A stretch of 56,704 bases of DNA from an uncultured Bacillota bacterium. Its GTDB lineage: Bacteria; Bacillota; Clostridia; Oscillospirales; Oscillospiraceae. This document shows, piece after piece, positions 23,373-31,472 of this stretch (its first letter is position 1; each line of letters starts with the position of its first letter). The position numbers and the translations under genes were made by a program. The notes under the pieces are model-generated. The model ran no database searches. It was not told where the DNA came from and saw nothing but the letters and a program-made list of their open reading frames with translations. Location: the NCBI GenBank assembly GCA_947426945.1, contig CANEFX010000017.1, positions 1 to 56,704 of the forward strand, in the 5' to 3' direction.

Positions 23373-26207
23373 ATGGCGACACAGAAAAAAACAGGGGGAA
23401 GCAGGACATCCTCAGGCGTTGGTGGAGGACGTCGGGCTGCTCCCACCGCACCAAAGGCGAAGAGCCGCAGGCAGGCTCCGCCGTCCAGGCAGCCCTACCG
23501 CCGGGAAGCCGGCGCGGTAATCTGCTTACTGCTGGCGCTCTTTGCCGGCCTGGGTTATTTCAATATGGAGGCCATCTTTATTAATCTGTTCTGCGGCCTC
23601 ATCAAGGGTCTGCTGGGCTATGGTTTTTGGCTGACTCCTCCCGCCCTGCTGTTGTGCAGCTATATCCTCATGTTTCACCGGGGCCGCCCGGTGCGCCTGC
23701 GGGTGACCTGTACTCTGCTGCTGCCCCTGGTTCTTTCCTGTTTCCTCCACGTCCTGCTGTCCGAACCGCTGGAGTGGAACGCTCAGTTGTGGGGAACTCT
23801 GGTAGAGAGCGGAAAGGCTATACAGTCGGGCGGCGGGCTGGGCGGTGTTTTGGGCCAGGGGTTTGTTTCCCTGTTTACCAAGGTAGGGGCCTCCGTCGTC
23901 TCCCTGCTGGCCGGGCTGCTGCTGGGGCTGTCGGCCTTTAACCGCACAGTTCTTGACGTGGCGGACTGGATTTTCAACCGTCCCAGCTATGAGTACGAAC
24001 CGGAGCCGGCGACAGCGCCCCGCAAATCAAGAAAGCCGGAGCGAGAGCGGTGGGAGGAACCCATCCCTGCCCGGACAGTCCGGCCTACTATTGACATCCC
24101 GGTAGAGGAGGGGCCGCTGGTGGGTAAGGAGCCCCCTAAGGAGAAAAAAAAGGGCTTTTTCAACCGCAGTCCCCGAGTACCTGCGCCCGACGAACTGTTG
24201 AGAACCGGGCGGGCGCCTCAAGCGGAGTTGGATGAGCCTGTCTCTGAAACGTCCTCGCCAAAAGCGCCTGTTGTGGGCCACACGCCCGCGCCGGAGCTGG
24301 ACTTTCCCGCCATCTCCAAGCCGGAGCCCATTACACAGCCCGGGGGAGAGGGGACGTTCCACAGTCCGGTCTCCCCACCGGAGCCGGCAGCTTTTGCGGA
24401 GACTCTGCCCGCAGCAGAGCCCGCTTGGCCTCGCTCCGCTTCGCCGGAGGTCGCAGTCCCTCCTGCGCCCCCTGTGGTACGTACCTCGCCTGCCCTGATC
24501 CCAACTCCTGTCTCCGCTCCGGAGCCGGCTATGGAGAAGGTGACTTCCAAAGAAGCAGCCAGCCAGGCCGCCCAGGTGGATGTGGAAATTCAGCAGGTGA
24601 TGGGACAGGAGATACCTCCTTACCAGTACCCCCCCCTGTCTCTGCTCAGCGAGAGCGCCGGAGAAATCGGGGGAGAGGCCTTGGGCGAGTTGAACGCCAA
24701 CCGCCAGCGTCTGGGAGACACGATACACTCCTTCGGCATCGACGCAAATATTATCAATGTGGTCCGGGGCCCCTCTGTCACCCGGTATGAGCTGGCCCTG
24801 GAACAGGGGGTCAAGCTGAACAAGCTGACCAACCTGGCCGACGATATCGCCCTGGCCCTGGGGGCCACCGGTGTACGCATCGCCCCCATTCCGGACAAAA
24901 TCTCAGTAGTCGGTATTGAGGTACCCAATAAGGTGGTTTCTCCGGTCAGTATCCGCGAGGTGATTGGGTCGGATAACTTTACCAACAGCAAATCCAAAAC
25001 TTCCTTTGCTGTGGGAAAGGACATCAGCGGTCAGGCGATTATTGGCGATATTGGAAAGCTTCCCCATCTGCTGATTGCCGGCACCACCGGCTCCGGTAAA
25101 TCGGTTTGTACAAACACCATTATTACCTCTCTGCTTTATAAGGCTACCCCGGAGGAGGTCCGGCTTATCATGGTGGACCCGAAAATGGTGGAGTTGGGCA
25201 TTTACAACGGCATTCCTCACCTGCTTATTCCAGTGGTTACCGATCCCAAGAAGGCAGCCGGAGCCCTTCAATGGGCCGTTACTGAAATGATGAAGCGCTA
25301 CCGCACCTTCTCCGAAGTGGGGGTACGTAAACTGGAGGAATATAATACATACGCCGCCCGAACTGAGGGGGTGGACAAAATGCCTGCTTTCGTGGTGCTT
25401 ATCGACGAGCTGGCTGACCTGATGCTGGTAGCCGCCAAGGAGGTGGAGGAATCCATCTGCCGGGTGGCTCAGATGGGCCGCGCCGCGGGCATGCATCTGG
25501 TCATCGCCACTCAGAGGCCCTCCGCCGACGTGATTACCGGCCTGATGAAGGCAAATATTCCCTCCCGTATTGCCTTTGCCGTGGCCTCCGCCATGGAGTC
25601 CCGGATTATTCTGGATACCCAGGGTGCCGAAAAGCTGGTGGGCCGGGGAGACATGCTCTTTGCCCCTCTGGGCAGCGGCAAGCCTCAGCGTGTTCAGGGC
25701 TGCTTTATCTCCGACCCGGAGGTAGCCGCCGTGGTGAATTTTGTCAAGCAGAACAGCGGTTCCGCTCAATATGACGACTCCGTCATGGAGGAGATCGAAC
25801 ACAATGCCGCTGAAAAGGACAAAGGTTCCAAGGGTATCGGCGGCTCTGCCCCGGAGGATGTGGACAACGAGTTCGACGAGCTTATCGATGCTGCCGCCGA
25901 GGTGGTGGTGGAGACAGGACAGGCCTCGGTTTCCATGCTCCAGCGCCGATTGAAGCTGGGCTATGCCCGGGCAGCCCGGTTGGTGGACCAGCTGGAAGAA
26001 AAGGGCATTGTGGGTCCCTTTGAAGGCAGCAAGCCACGGCAGCTGCTGGTAACCAAAGAACAGTGGCAGGAGATAAAGTATCGTCAGGGGACTACTAGCT
26101 CCGGCTCGCTGGAGTCGGCCGCCCAGGTTTCTGCGTCCGTGCAGGAGGACGAGCCTTCTTTCATTATTGAGGATGCCCTGGACCGGGCGGAGGAGGATAC
26201 GCTGTGA
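23373..26207 (+). CDS. ftsK: DNA translocase FtsK/SpoIIIE
   Basis: This membrane-anchored DNA pump moves chromosomes through the division or sporulation septum. The 944-residue protein has four N-terminal membrane helices (about 45-190), a long Pro/Glu-rich linker (about 200-410), the alpha/beta motor with Walker A GTTGSGKSV near residue 569 and Walker B AFVVLIDELADLM, and the C-terminal winged-helix gamma domain (ASVSMLQRRLKLGYARAARLVDQLE) that reads polar DNA motifs. An AAAGGA site precedes the ATG. Its neighbour upstream but one is TepA-like, as in Bacillus. FtsK and SpoIIIE cannot be told apart by sequence alone. Confidence 0.95.
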   Translation: MATQKKTGGSRTSSGVGGGRRAAPTAPKAKSRRQAPPSRQPYRREAGAVICLLLALFAGLGYFNMEAIFINLFCGLIKGLLGYGFWLTPPALLLCSYILMFHRGRPVRLRVTCTLLLPLVLSCFLHVLLSEPLEWNAQLWGTLVESGKAIQSGGGLGGVLGQGFVSLFTKVGASVVSLLAGLLLGLSAFNRTVLDVADWIFNRPSYEYEPEPATAPRKSRKPERERWEEPIPARTVRPTIDIPVEEGPLVGKEPPKEKKKGFFNRSPRVPAPDELLRTGRAPQAELDEPVSETSSPKAPVVGHTPAPELDFPAISKPEPITQPGGEGTFHSPVSPPEPAAFAETLPAAEPAWPRSASPEVAVPPAPPVVRTSPALIPTPVSAPEPAMEKVTSKEAASQAAQVDVEIQQVMGQEIPPYQYPPLSLLSESAGEIGGEALGELNANRQRLGDTIHSFGIDANIINVVRGPSVTRYELALEQGVKLNKLTNLADDIALALGATGVRIAPIPDKISVVGIEVPNKVVSPVSIREVIGSDNFTNSKSKTSFAVGKDISGQAIIGDIGKLPHLLIAGTTGSGKSVCTNTIITSLLYKATPEEVRLIMVDPKMVELGIYNGIPHLLIPVVTDPKKAAGALQWAVTEMMKRYRTFSEVGVRKLEEYNTYAARTEGVDKMPAFVVLIDELADLMLVAAKEVEESICRVAQMGRAAGMHLVIATQRPSADVITGLMKANIPSRIAFAVASAMESRIILDTQGAEKLVGRGDMLFAPLGSGKPQRVQGCFISDPEVAAVVNFVKQNSGSAQYDDSVMEEIEHNAAEKDKGSKGIGGSAPEDVDNEFDELIDAAAEVVVETGQASVSMLQRRLKLGYARAARLVDQLEEKGIVGPFEGSKPRQLLVTKEQWQEIKYRQGTTSSGSLESAAQVSASVQEDEPSFIIEDALDRAEEDTL

Positions 26208-27400
26208 CCCAACAAAACCGACAGCGGGCTGTCCGCCTCTTTGTGGCGGTGCTGGCCCTTACCGCACTGGCCAACGGCCTGGGCAACAACATTCTGTCCA
26301 ACTACTTCAACGAGGTTTTCCGCATCAATGAGGTTCAGCGAGGGTTTATTGAGATTCCTCGGGAGAGTCCTGGCATCCTATGCATGGTGCTGGTGGCCGC
26401 CTTGGGCTTTCTAGGCAACCTATGGATGTCTGTCGTGGCTCAGGCCCTGGTGTTGGTGGGCTTTATTGTTTTGGGCTGGATGTCCCCCGGCTATGGGGTG
26501 ATGCTTGTCTTTATGTTTATTCATTCTCTGGGGATGCACTTCTTCATGCCCCTTAACGATGCCATCTCCATGGATCTGGCGGAACAGGGTAAGGTAGGAA
26601 CTACCCTGGGAAAATTCAAAGGCGTCACCACCTTATTCAACATGGCGGCTGCAGTTATGGTGTTTTTCGGCTTCCGTACCGGCTTTTTCAGCTTTCAGAG
26701 CAAAATCATTCTGCCCTTTGTTATTGGCGGGATTGCCACTGCGGCAGCGGTAGCGCTGCTGGCTGCGCTGGCTCTATCCATTCAGCAGAAGGATGCCGTA
26801 AAAAACCATAAGCTGCTGTTTCGCAGGCGGTACATGCCCTATTACATGGTCACGCTGGCCTACGGGTGTCAGAAGCGGATCAAAATTGTCTTTGCTCCCT
26901 GGGTGATTATCAATCTGCTGGGACAGGGCGCGGATACTGTAGCCCTGCTTACCATCATCACACATCTGGCAGGAACTTGGGCAGCGCCCTTTATCGGGAA
27001 AATGCTGGATAAGCTTGGTGTAAAACGGATGCTGTGGATAGAAGCTCTCTACATCGCCGTCTCCTTCTCGGTGATGGGTCTGCTGGCCGGAATGCTCGCT
27101 TCCGGGGCCTTTAACCCTGAGAGCTGGCAGACCTGGCTGGTCTATGGGGCTTATGTGCTGTGCCTCCTCTTTGAACAGTTCAACATGGTCCACTCCTACA
27201 TGATGCGTACCGTCGCCCTGGACCCCAGCGAAGTTACCCGGACTTTGTCGGTGGGCCTGAGCGTGGATCACGTAATGGCCATTATCGCCTCCCCGGCGAT
27301 GGGGCTGATCTGGAATGCTTGGGGGGTGCAGTATGTATTTATGGTGGCGGCGCTGTCAGCTCTACTTCAGGTGGCGGCGGCCTCTATAATAGAGAGATGA
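26204..27400 (+). CDS. Major facilitator superfamily transporter
   Basis: The 398-residue protein contains about twelve membrane helices in two groups of six with the loop near residues 195-215, the standard MFS layout. The start GTG overlaps the ftsK stop, so it is translationally coupled to ftsK. The substrate cannot be read from sequence; no resistance or nutrient genes are nearby. A 14-bp perfect palindrome, ATGAAATATTTCAT, covers its stop codon (27397-27410). Confidence 0.85.
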   Translation: MTQQNRQRAVRLFVAVLALTALANGLGNNILSNYFNEVFRINEVQRGFIEIPRESPGILCMVLVAALGFLGNLWMSVVAQALVLVGFIVLGWMSPGYGVMLVFMFIHSLGMHFFMPLNDAISMDLAEQGKVGTTLGKFKGVTTLFNMAAAVMVFFGFRTGFFSFQSKIILPFVIGGIATAAAVALLAALALSIQQKDAVKNHKLLFRRRYMPYYMVTLAYGCQKRIKIVFAPWVIINLLGQGADTVALLTIITHLAGTWAAPFIGKMLDKLGVKRMLWIEALYIAVSFSVMGLLAGMLASGAFNPESWQTWLVYGAYVLCLLFEQFNMVHSYMMRTVALDPSEVTRTLSVGLSVDHVMAIIASPAMGLIWNAWGVQYVFMVAALSALLQVAAASIIER

Positions 27401-27434
27401 AATATTTCATTTATATTAAATTTCCTGAAAGCTC

Positions 27435-27463
27435 TTTACATCGACAAAGTTTTGGAGTAGACT
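27435..27463 (+). promoter_or_regulatory. ireB promoter
   Basis: TTTACA (27435-27440), a 17-base spacer and TAGACT (27458-27463) precede ireB by about 60 bases. Confidence 0.65.
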
Positions 27464-27525
27464 AAGGCCATAGGTTTATTTTCCGCTTGGCACAGAAAAC
27501 CAGAGACATTTGGGGAGGTACGAAT

Positions 27526-27777
27526 ATGGGCGAGATGGACTACACCCGCAAATTCAGCTTGGGCGACCAGCGGGATATGGAAATTAAAGCCATCCTGACC
27601 ACGGTGTATCAGGCCTTGCAGGAGAAGGGCTATAATCCTATCAACCAGATCGTGGGTTATATTCTGTCTGAGGACCCCACCTATATCACAAACCACAACA
27701 ATGCCCGGGCGCTCATCCGCAAGGCAGACCGGGATGAACTGCTTCAAACTTTGGTCAGGTACTACTTGACCCACTGA
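27526..27777 (+). CDS. ireB: IreB family regulatory phosphoprotein (UPF0297)
   Basis: The 83-residue protein matches the UPF0297/IreB family from end to end, including [39 protein letters not shown]. In Enterococcus, IreB is phosphorylated by the Ser/Thr kinase IreK and affects cephalosporin tolerance; elsewhere it is encoded with yrrK (ruvX) and yrzB, which are absent here. GGGGAGGT precedes the ATG at 27526. It is a single-gene unit with its own promoter and a strong terminator. Confidence 0.93.
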   Translation: MGEMDYTRKFSLGDQRDMEIKAILTTVYQALQEKGYNPINQIVGYILSEDPTYITNHNNARALIRKADRDELLQTLVRYYLTH

Positions 27778-27789
27778 GTTGTATCCACT

Positions 27790-27817
27790 GCGGCCCGCCT
27801 GCCGGCGGGCCGCTTTT
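27790..27817 (+). terminator. Terminator after ireB
   Basis: The perfect stem GCGGCCCGCC (27790-27799) and GGCGGGCCGC (27804-27813) is followed by TTTT. The ribosome binding site of the next gene starts four bases later, so some read-through into the DUF523 gene is likely. Confidence 0.88.
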
Positions 27818-27834
27818 CGTAGGAGGATATGCTT

Positions 27835-28275
27835 ATGAATATTTTAGTCAGCCACTGCTTTTTAGGAGAGCCCTGCCGGTACGACGGGGCTAGCCGTCTC
27901 GACCGGCAGATTATCGAGCTGCACCGGGCCGGACACAATTTAATTCCCGTCTGTCCTGAGATGCTGGGCGGGTTGGATGTGCCCCGAAGCCCTGCTGAAA
28001 TTCAGCCCGACGGCCGGATCATAACCCGGGACGGACAGGACGTCACTGCCGCATATAAGTCTGGGGCAGAGCGGGCTCTGGAGATAGCAAGGGAAAATAA
28101 CTGCACCGTGGCTATTCTGAAAGCCCGCTCCCCATCCTGTGGCTGCGGAGAAATATATGACGGCTCATTCACCCATACAGTAACCTCCGGATGGGGTGTG
28201 ACCGCCCGTCTGCTGGCAGAAGCGGGGATGGAGGTTATGGACGAGGAGCACTTGCAGGCCGGCCTGTATTTATAA
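27835..28275 (+). CDS. DUF523 family protein
   Basis: The 146-residue protein matches the DUF523 family: N-terminal ILVSHCFLGEPCRYDG, CPEMLGGLDVPRSPAEI and LKARSPSCGCGEIYDG with conserved cysteines that could bind a metal or cluster. The biochemical role is unknown. The ATG at 27835 is eight bases after a perfect AGGAGG; the ATG at 27829 is too close to it. Confidence 0.9.
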   Translation: MNILVSHCFLGEPCRYDGASRLDRQIIELHRAGHNLIPVCPEMLGGLDVPRSPAEIQPDGRIITRDGQDVTAAYKSGAERALEIARENNCTVAILKARSPSCGCGEIYDGSFTHTVTSGWGVTARLLAEAGMEVMDEEHLQAGLYL

Positions 28276-28282
28276 ATACAGT

Positions 28283-28309
28283 AAAATCCCAAGAGCGGGA
28301 GGATTTTTT
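28283..28309 (+). terminator. Terminator after the DUF523 gene
   Basis: AAAATCC (28283-28289) pairs with GGATTTT (28301-28307), with extra C-G pairs inside, and the stem runs into a T tract ending at 28309. The stretch from here to 28437 holds no convincing gene. It is AT-rich and contains two tandem copies of GTATGACAAGA (28343-28353 and 28354-28364). Confidence 0.7.
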
Positions 28310-28342
28310 GTCAAACAAGAAAAACTTTTACAATTATATATT

Positions 28343-28364
28343 GTATGACAAGAGTATGACAAGA
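28343..28364 (+). repeat. Tandem 11-bp repeat upstream of the DUF4015 gene
   Basis: GTATGACAAGA occurs twice in direct tandem in the AT-rich region 75-95 bases before the start at 28438. It could be a regulator binding site. No standard promoter is obvious in this stretch. Confidence 0.45.
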
Positions 28365-28437
28365 AATTTTAACGCACTATGGTGGAAGACCCGCCATTGA
28401 GGCGTTGCCTGAAAAGATAGAGATGGGAGAATACCAT

Positions 28438-29655
28438 ATGGGCAGACGTGGAGGTATGCAGAGAGGCCGGTACCGCGGGACAAACAGAATGGGCGCAGTC
28501 GGATTTCTGTTTCTGTGCCTTATAGCCATTGCTTTGGCCGTGGGTGCGGGATGTTTACTGCTGAGCAGAGACGGTCCGGAGCCCGACCCGCTGCCTCCAG
28601 GGCAGACATCGCCTTTAGAAGTACCGGACGATGAAAAGGAGACCCTCTTGCCCGACGAGCCAGAGGGGGTGCGCGGGATCTATATCTCCGGACCGGTGGC
28701 GGGAGACCCATATATGGAGAAGCTGCTGACGCTGATCGATGAGACAGAGCTGAATTCGGTGGTCATTGACGTAAAAAATGACGAAGGCATATTGACCTAC
28801 CGGCCAGACTCGGGCTTGGCACTGGAGATTGGAGCTTGTGTACGCTATGTCGAGGACATGCCCGCCCTAGTTGCAGAGTTGAAGGAGCACAATATTTATG
28901 CCATTGCCCGGGTGGTGGCCTTTAAGGACCCGGTTCTGGCGAAAGCGCGGCCTGAGTTGGCCCTGCGTTATCAAAACGGCTCTCCTGTCGGAGAAGGTGG
29001 CGGCGCGGCTTGGGTTAACCCATGCGACCCGGCAGTATGGGACTATTTGGAGGAGGTGGCCCTGGGAGCCGCGGACTTGGGCTTTGACGAGATCCAGTTT
29101 GACTATGTGCGTTTTCCCACAGGAAGGTCCATGGATCGGGTAGATTACGGCACCTCCGGAGAGGTGGTTCGGACAGATGTGATTGCGGAATTTTTGGAAC
29201 GGATTACCGGTACGCTCCATGAGAAAGGCGTCCGGGTATCCGCAGATGTGTTTGGTACTGTCATTACCAACCGAACGGACGGTGCACTGATCGGTCAGGA
29301 TTATGTTCAGTTGGCGGGGATTGTTGATTACATCTGTCCCATGGTCTATCCGTCTCATTACGCCTCCGGTGCTTTCGGTTTGGACATTCCGGACCAGGAG
29401 CCTTATCAAGCGGTGCTTTCGGCCTTATCCGCTTCCAAAAGGACTCTATCCGGGCAAAAAGACGGTGTGCGGGCGTGGCTCCAGGACTTTACCGCTGTAT
29501 GGGTGGCGGGACATATCGACTATGGAGCAGAAGAACTCCGAGCTCAAATCCAAGCGGTCTATGACGCAGGATACACCGATTGGCTGCTGTGGAACGCAAA
29601 AAACAACTATACCGCTGAGGGCCTGTTAAAAACGGAAAAGCCTGCAACGGATTAA
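28438..29655 (+). CDS. DUF4015 putative glycoside hydrolase, membrane-anchored
   Basis: The 405-residue protein has a basic N-terminus, one membrane anchor (about 20-42), a Pro/Asp-rich spacer (about 45-80) and a TIM-barrel-like domain of the DUF4015 putative glycosidase family (VRGIYISGPVAG, VVIDVKNDEGILTY, DEIQFDYVRFPTG, VSADVFGTVITN, ICPMVYPSHY). It is predicted to act outside the cell on an unknown glycan. The ATG at 28438 follows GGGAGA at a proper distance. sigG follows after about 110 bases, so a sporulation link is possible but unproven. Confidence 0.88.
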   Translation: MGRRGGMQRGRYRGTNRMGAVGFLFLCLIAIALAVGAGCLLLSRDGPEPDPLPPGQTSPLEVPDDEKETLLPDEPEGVRGIYISGPVAGDPYMEKLLTLIDETELNSVVIDVKNDEGILTYRPDSGLALEIGACVRYVEDMPALVAELKEHNIYAIARVVAFKDPVLAKARPELALRYQNGSPVGEGGGAAWVNPCDPAVWDYLEEVALGAADLGFDEIQFDYVRFPTGRSMDRVDYGTSGEVVRTDVIAEFLERITGTLHEKGVRVSADVFGTVITNRTDGALIGQDYVQLAGIVDYICPMVYPSHYASGAFGLDIPDQEPYQAVLSALSASKRTLSGQKDGVRAWLQDFTAVWVAGHIDYGAEELRAQIQAVYDAGYTDWLLWNAKNNYTAEGLLKTEKPATD

Positions 29656-29711
29656 AAATCCATCGAAAACCGTCTAACGATAAAAAATTTAGGGCTGGAA
29701 GAAACCGTATG

Positions 29712-29762
29712 AAAGACCTTCCCCCGGAAATACTGGAAACAGTATACCGGCGGGAGGTCTTT
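29712..29762 (+). promoter_or_regulatory. Leader hairpin that sequesters the sigG ribosome binding site
   Basis: AAAGACCT (29712-29719) pairs with AGGTCTTT (29755-29762). The stem continues through TCC/GGG (wobble and two pairs), a C-C mismatch, CCGG with CCGG, and, after a small internal loop, ATACTG with CAGTAT closed by a GAAA tetraloop (29736-29739). About 21 pairs in total hide GGGAGG (29752-29757), the ribosome binding site of sigG. This predicts strongly restrained translation of sigG. Confidence 0.75.
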
Positions 29763-29765
29763 TAC

Positions 29766-30536
29766 ATGCAGCACAAGGTTGAGATATGCGGGGTAAATAC
29801 CGCCAAGCTGAAGGTGCTGAAAAGCAGCGAGACCCAGGCCCTTCTTCTCCGGGCCAAAGGGGGAGATATGCGGGCCAGGGAGGAACTGATTGCCGGCAAC
29901 CTGCGGCTGGTGCTGTCGGTAATCCAGCGGTTTGCCAACCGGGGAGAGAACGCCGACGACCTGTTTCAAGTGGGGTGCATCGGACTGATTAAGGCTATCG
30001 ATAATTTTAACACCGATCTGGATGTAAAATTCTCTACCTACGGTGTACCCATGATTGTGGGGGAGATACGCCGTTACCTCCGTGACAACAGCACCATGCG
30101 GGTATCTCGCGCCATGCGAGACACCGCCTACAAGGTGCTCCAGGCCAAGGAGGCCTATATGGCCCAGCACCAGAAGGAACCATCCATCGAGGAGATTGCT
30201 AAAATCCTGAATATAAAACGTGAGGATGTGGTCTTTGCTCTGGATGCCATTTTGGAGCCGGTCTCTCTCTATGAGCCGGTGTACTCCGATAGCGGAGACA
30301 CTATCTGCGTCATGGATCAAGTGAGAGACAATAAAAACAACGATGAGATGTGGGTGGAGCGTATCGCCCTCAAGGAGGCGGTAGGTCACCTTACCGACCG
30401 GGAGCGGAAAATTTTGTCTATGCGTTTTTTTCAAGGTAAAACACAGATGGAGGTTTCCGCTGAAATCGGTATCTCCCAGGCGCAGGTGTCCCGACTGGAG
30501 AAAAACGCCCTGCGGCAGATCCGGAAAGAGATGTGA
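29766..30536 (+). CDS. sigG: RNA polymerase sporulation sigma factor SigG
   Basis: This is the late forespore sigma factor of sporulation. The 256-residue protein begins MQHKVEICGVNTAKL, matching the SigG-specific N-terminus. It has region 2 (NLRLVLSVIQRFANRGENADDLFQVGCIGLIKAIDNF, KFSTYGVPMIVGEIRRYLRD), region 3 and region 4 with HTH (GKTQMEVSAEIGISQAQVSRLEKNAL). The start at 29766 follows GGGAGG, which is buried in a leader hairpin. An in-frame ATG at 29709 would add 19 residues and has only a weak site. Its usual neighbours spoIIGA-sigE are not upstream here. Confidence 0.95.
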   Translation: MQHKVEICGVNTAKLKVLKSSETQALLLRAKGGDMRAREELIAGNLRLVLSVIQRFANRGENADDLFQVGCIGLIKAIDNFNTDLDVKFSTYGVPMIVGEIRRYLRDNSTMRVSRAMRDTAYKVLQAKEAYMAQHQKEPSIEEIAKILNIKREDVVFALDAILEPVSLYEPVYSDSGDTICVMDQVRDNKNNDEMWVERIALKEAVGHLTDRERKILSMRFFQGKTQMEVSAEIGISQAQVSRLEKNALRQIRKEM

Positions 30537-30564
30537 GGAAGCCTTCCCAGGGAGGGGGCTTCCT
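30536..30564. terminator. Terminator between sigG and the ZIP gene
   Basis: AGGAAGCC (30536-30543) pairs with GGCTTCCT (30557-30564), with further C-G pairs inside. It overlaps the sigG stop and lies four bases past the ZIP stop, so it probably serves both convergent genes. Confidence 0.7.
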
Positions 30565-30567
30565 GTC

Positions 30568-31350
30568 TTATCCCAGTGCTACATCCAAAATCATCATCAG
30601 GAGGAAGCCAGCCATGACACCTAAGGTACCGGAGTGCCCCCCTTGAGACAAGTTGGCCTCTGGGATGAGCTCCTCCACCACCACATAGAGCATAGCTCCG
30701 GCGGCGAAGGATAAAAGCCATGGAAGGACCAACTGGACTGTTCCGGCTACTAGTACAGTGAGCAGAGCAAAAACAGGCTCTACCACCCCGGAGGCAGCCC
30801 CGATCAGGAAAGCCTTTCCTTTTCCCATTCCCTCTTGGTATAGAGGCAGGGAGATTGCTGCCCCCTCTGGGAAATTTTGGATGCCGATGCCAATTGCCAG
30901 AGCAGTGGAGGCAGTAAGGAGAGCAGCATCGCTGCTCTGAGCGGCCAGAGCGAAGGATACCCCTACCGCCATCCCCTCCGGAATGTTGTGGAGCGTAACG
31001 GCCAGCACCAGCAGAGCGGTGCGGCTGGGAGAGGCTCCCCGGTGAAAGGACTCCGGCCCAAAATGCGGCAGAAGATAGTCCATAATCAGCAGGAAGGCAA
31101 TGCCCAGTACAGAACCTCCTGCGGCTGGAATCCAGCCATTCTGGCCCAGTTCCTCCGCTTTCTCGATCGCGGGGATAAGCAATGACCACATGCTGGCCGC
31201 AATCATCACCCCGGCGGCAAAGCCCAGCATAACACGATGGAGCGTTTTGGAGGTTTTTCTGCGAAATAAAAAGACTACGGCTGCACCGGTGGCGGTCATC
31301 AGGGCGGTAAAACCCGTACCGGCGGCGGCCCAAGTAAGCGCCTGTAACAC
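30568..31350 (-). CDS. ZIP family metal transporter
   Basis: The 260-residue integral membrane protein has about eight helices. It carries the ZIP signatures TLHNIPEGMAVGVSF and IGIQNFPEGAAISLPL with their metal-binding His, Asn and Glu residues, and EPVFALL in a later helix. It probably imports divalent zinc, iron or manganese (GufA-like subgroup). The start is a GTG at 31350 with a weak AAAGGG site. An inverted repeat, CAGGCG-GTTAA-CGCCTG (31379-31395), lies about 30 bases upstream and could be an operator. Confidence 0.92.
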   Translation of the reverse strand: MLQALTWAAAGTGFTALMTATGAAVVFLFRRKTSKTLHRVMLGFAAGVMIAASMWSLLIPAIEKAEELGQNGWIPAAGGSVLGIAFLLIMDYLLPHFGPESFHRGASPSRTALLVLAVTLHNIPEGMAVGVSFALAAQSSDAALLTASTALAIGIGIQNFPEGAAISLPLYQEGMGKGKAFLIGAASGVVEPVFALLTVLVAGTVQLVLPWLLSFAAGAMLYVVVEELIPEANLSQGGHSGTLGVMAGFLLMMILDVALG

Positions 31351-31378
31351 GATGTAAGAACCCTTTCTGAAAGACTCG

Positions 31379-31395
31379 CAGGCGGTTAACGCCTG
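31379..31395. repeat. Inverted repeat upstream of the ZIP gene
   Basis: CAGGCG (31379-31384) and CGCCTG (31390-31395) flank GTTAA. It lies in the 122-base gap between the ZIP start and the PiT stop, without a T tract, so an operator or mRNA hairpin is more likely than a terminator. Confidence 0.45.
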
Positions 31396-31472
31396 TACGT
31401 TTGCTTCCAGATTAAGCTATGCAAAGGATAGGGGAGAGGTGCTTTATCTTATTGCCAAGTGACATTACTGCA

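Noticed and set aside
28308..28400. Possible 30-residue peptide starting TTG at 28308
   Set aside because: Its apparent ribosome binding site is the right arm of the DUF523 terminator and its start lies in the T tract; no conserved features.
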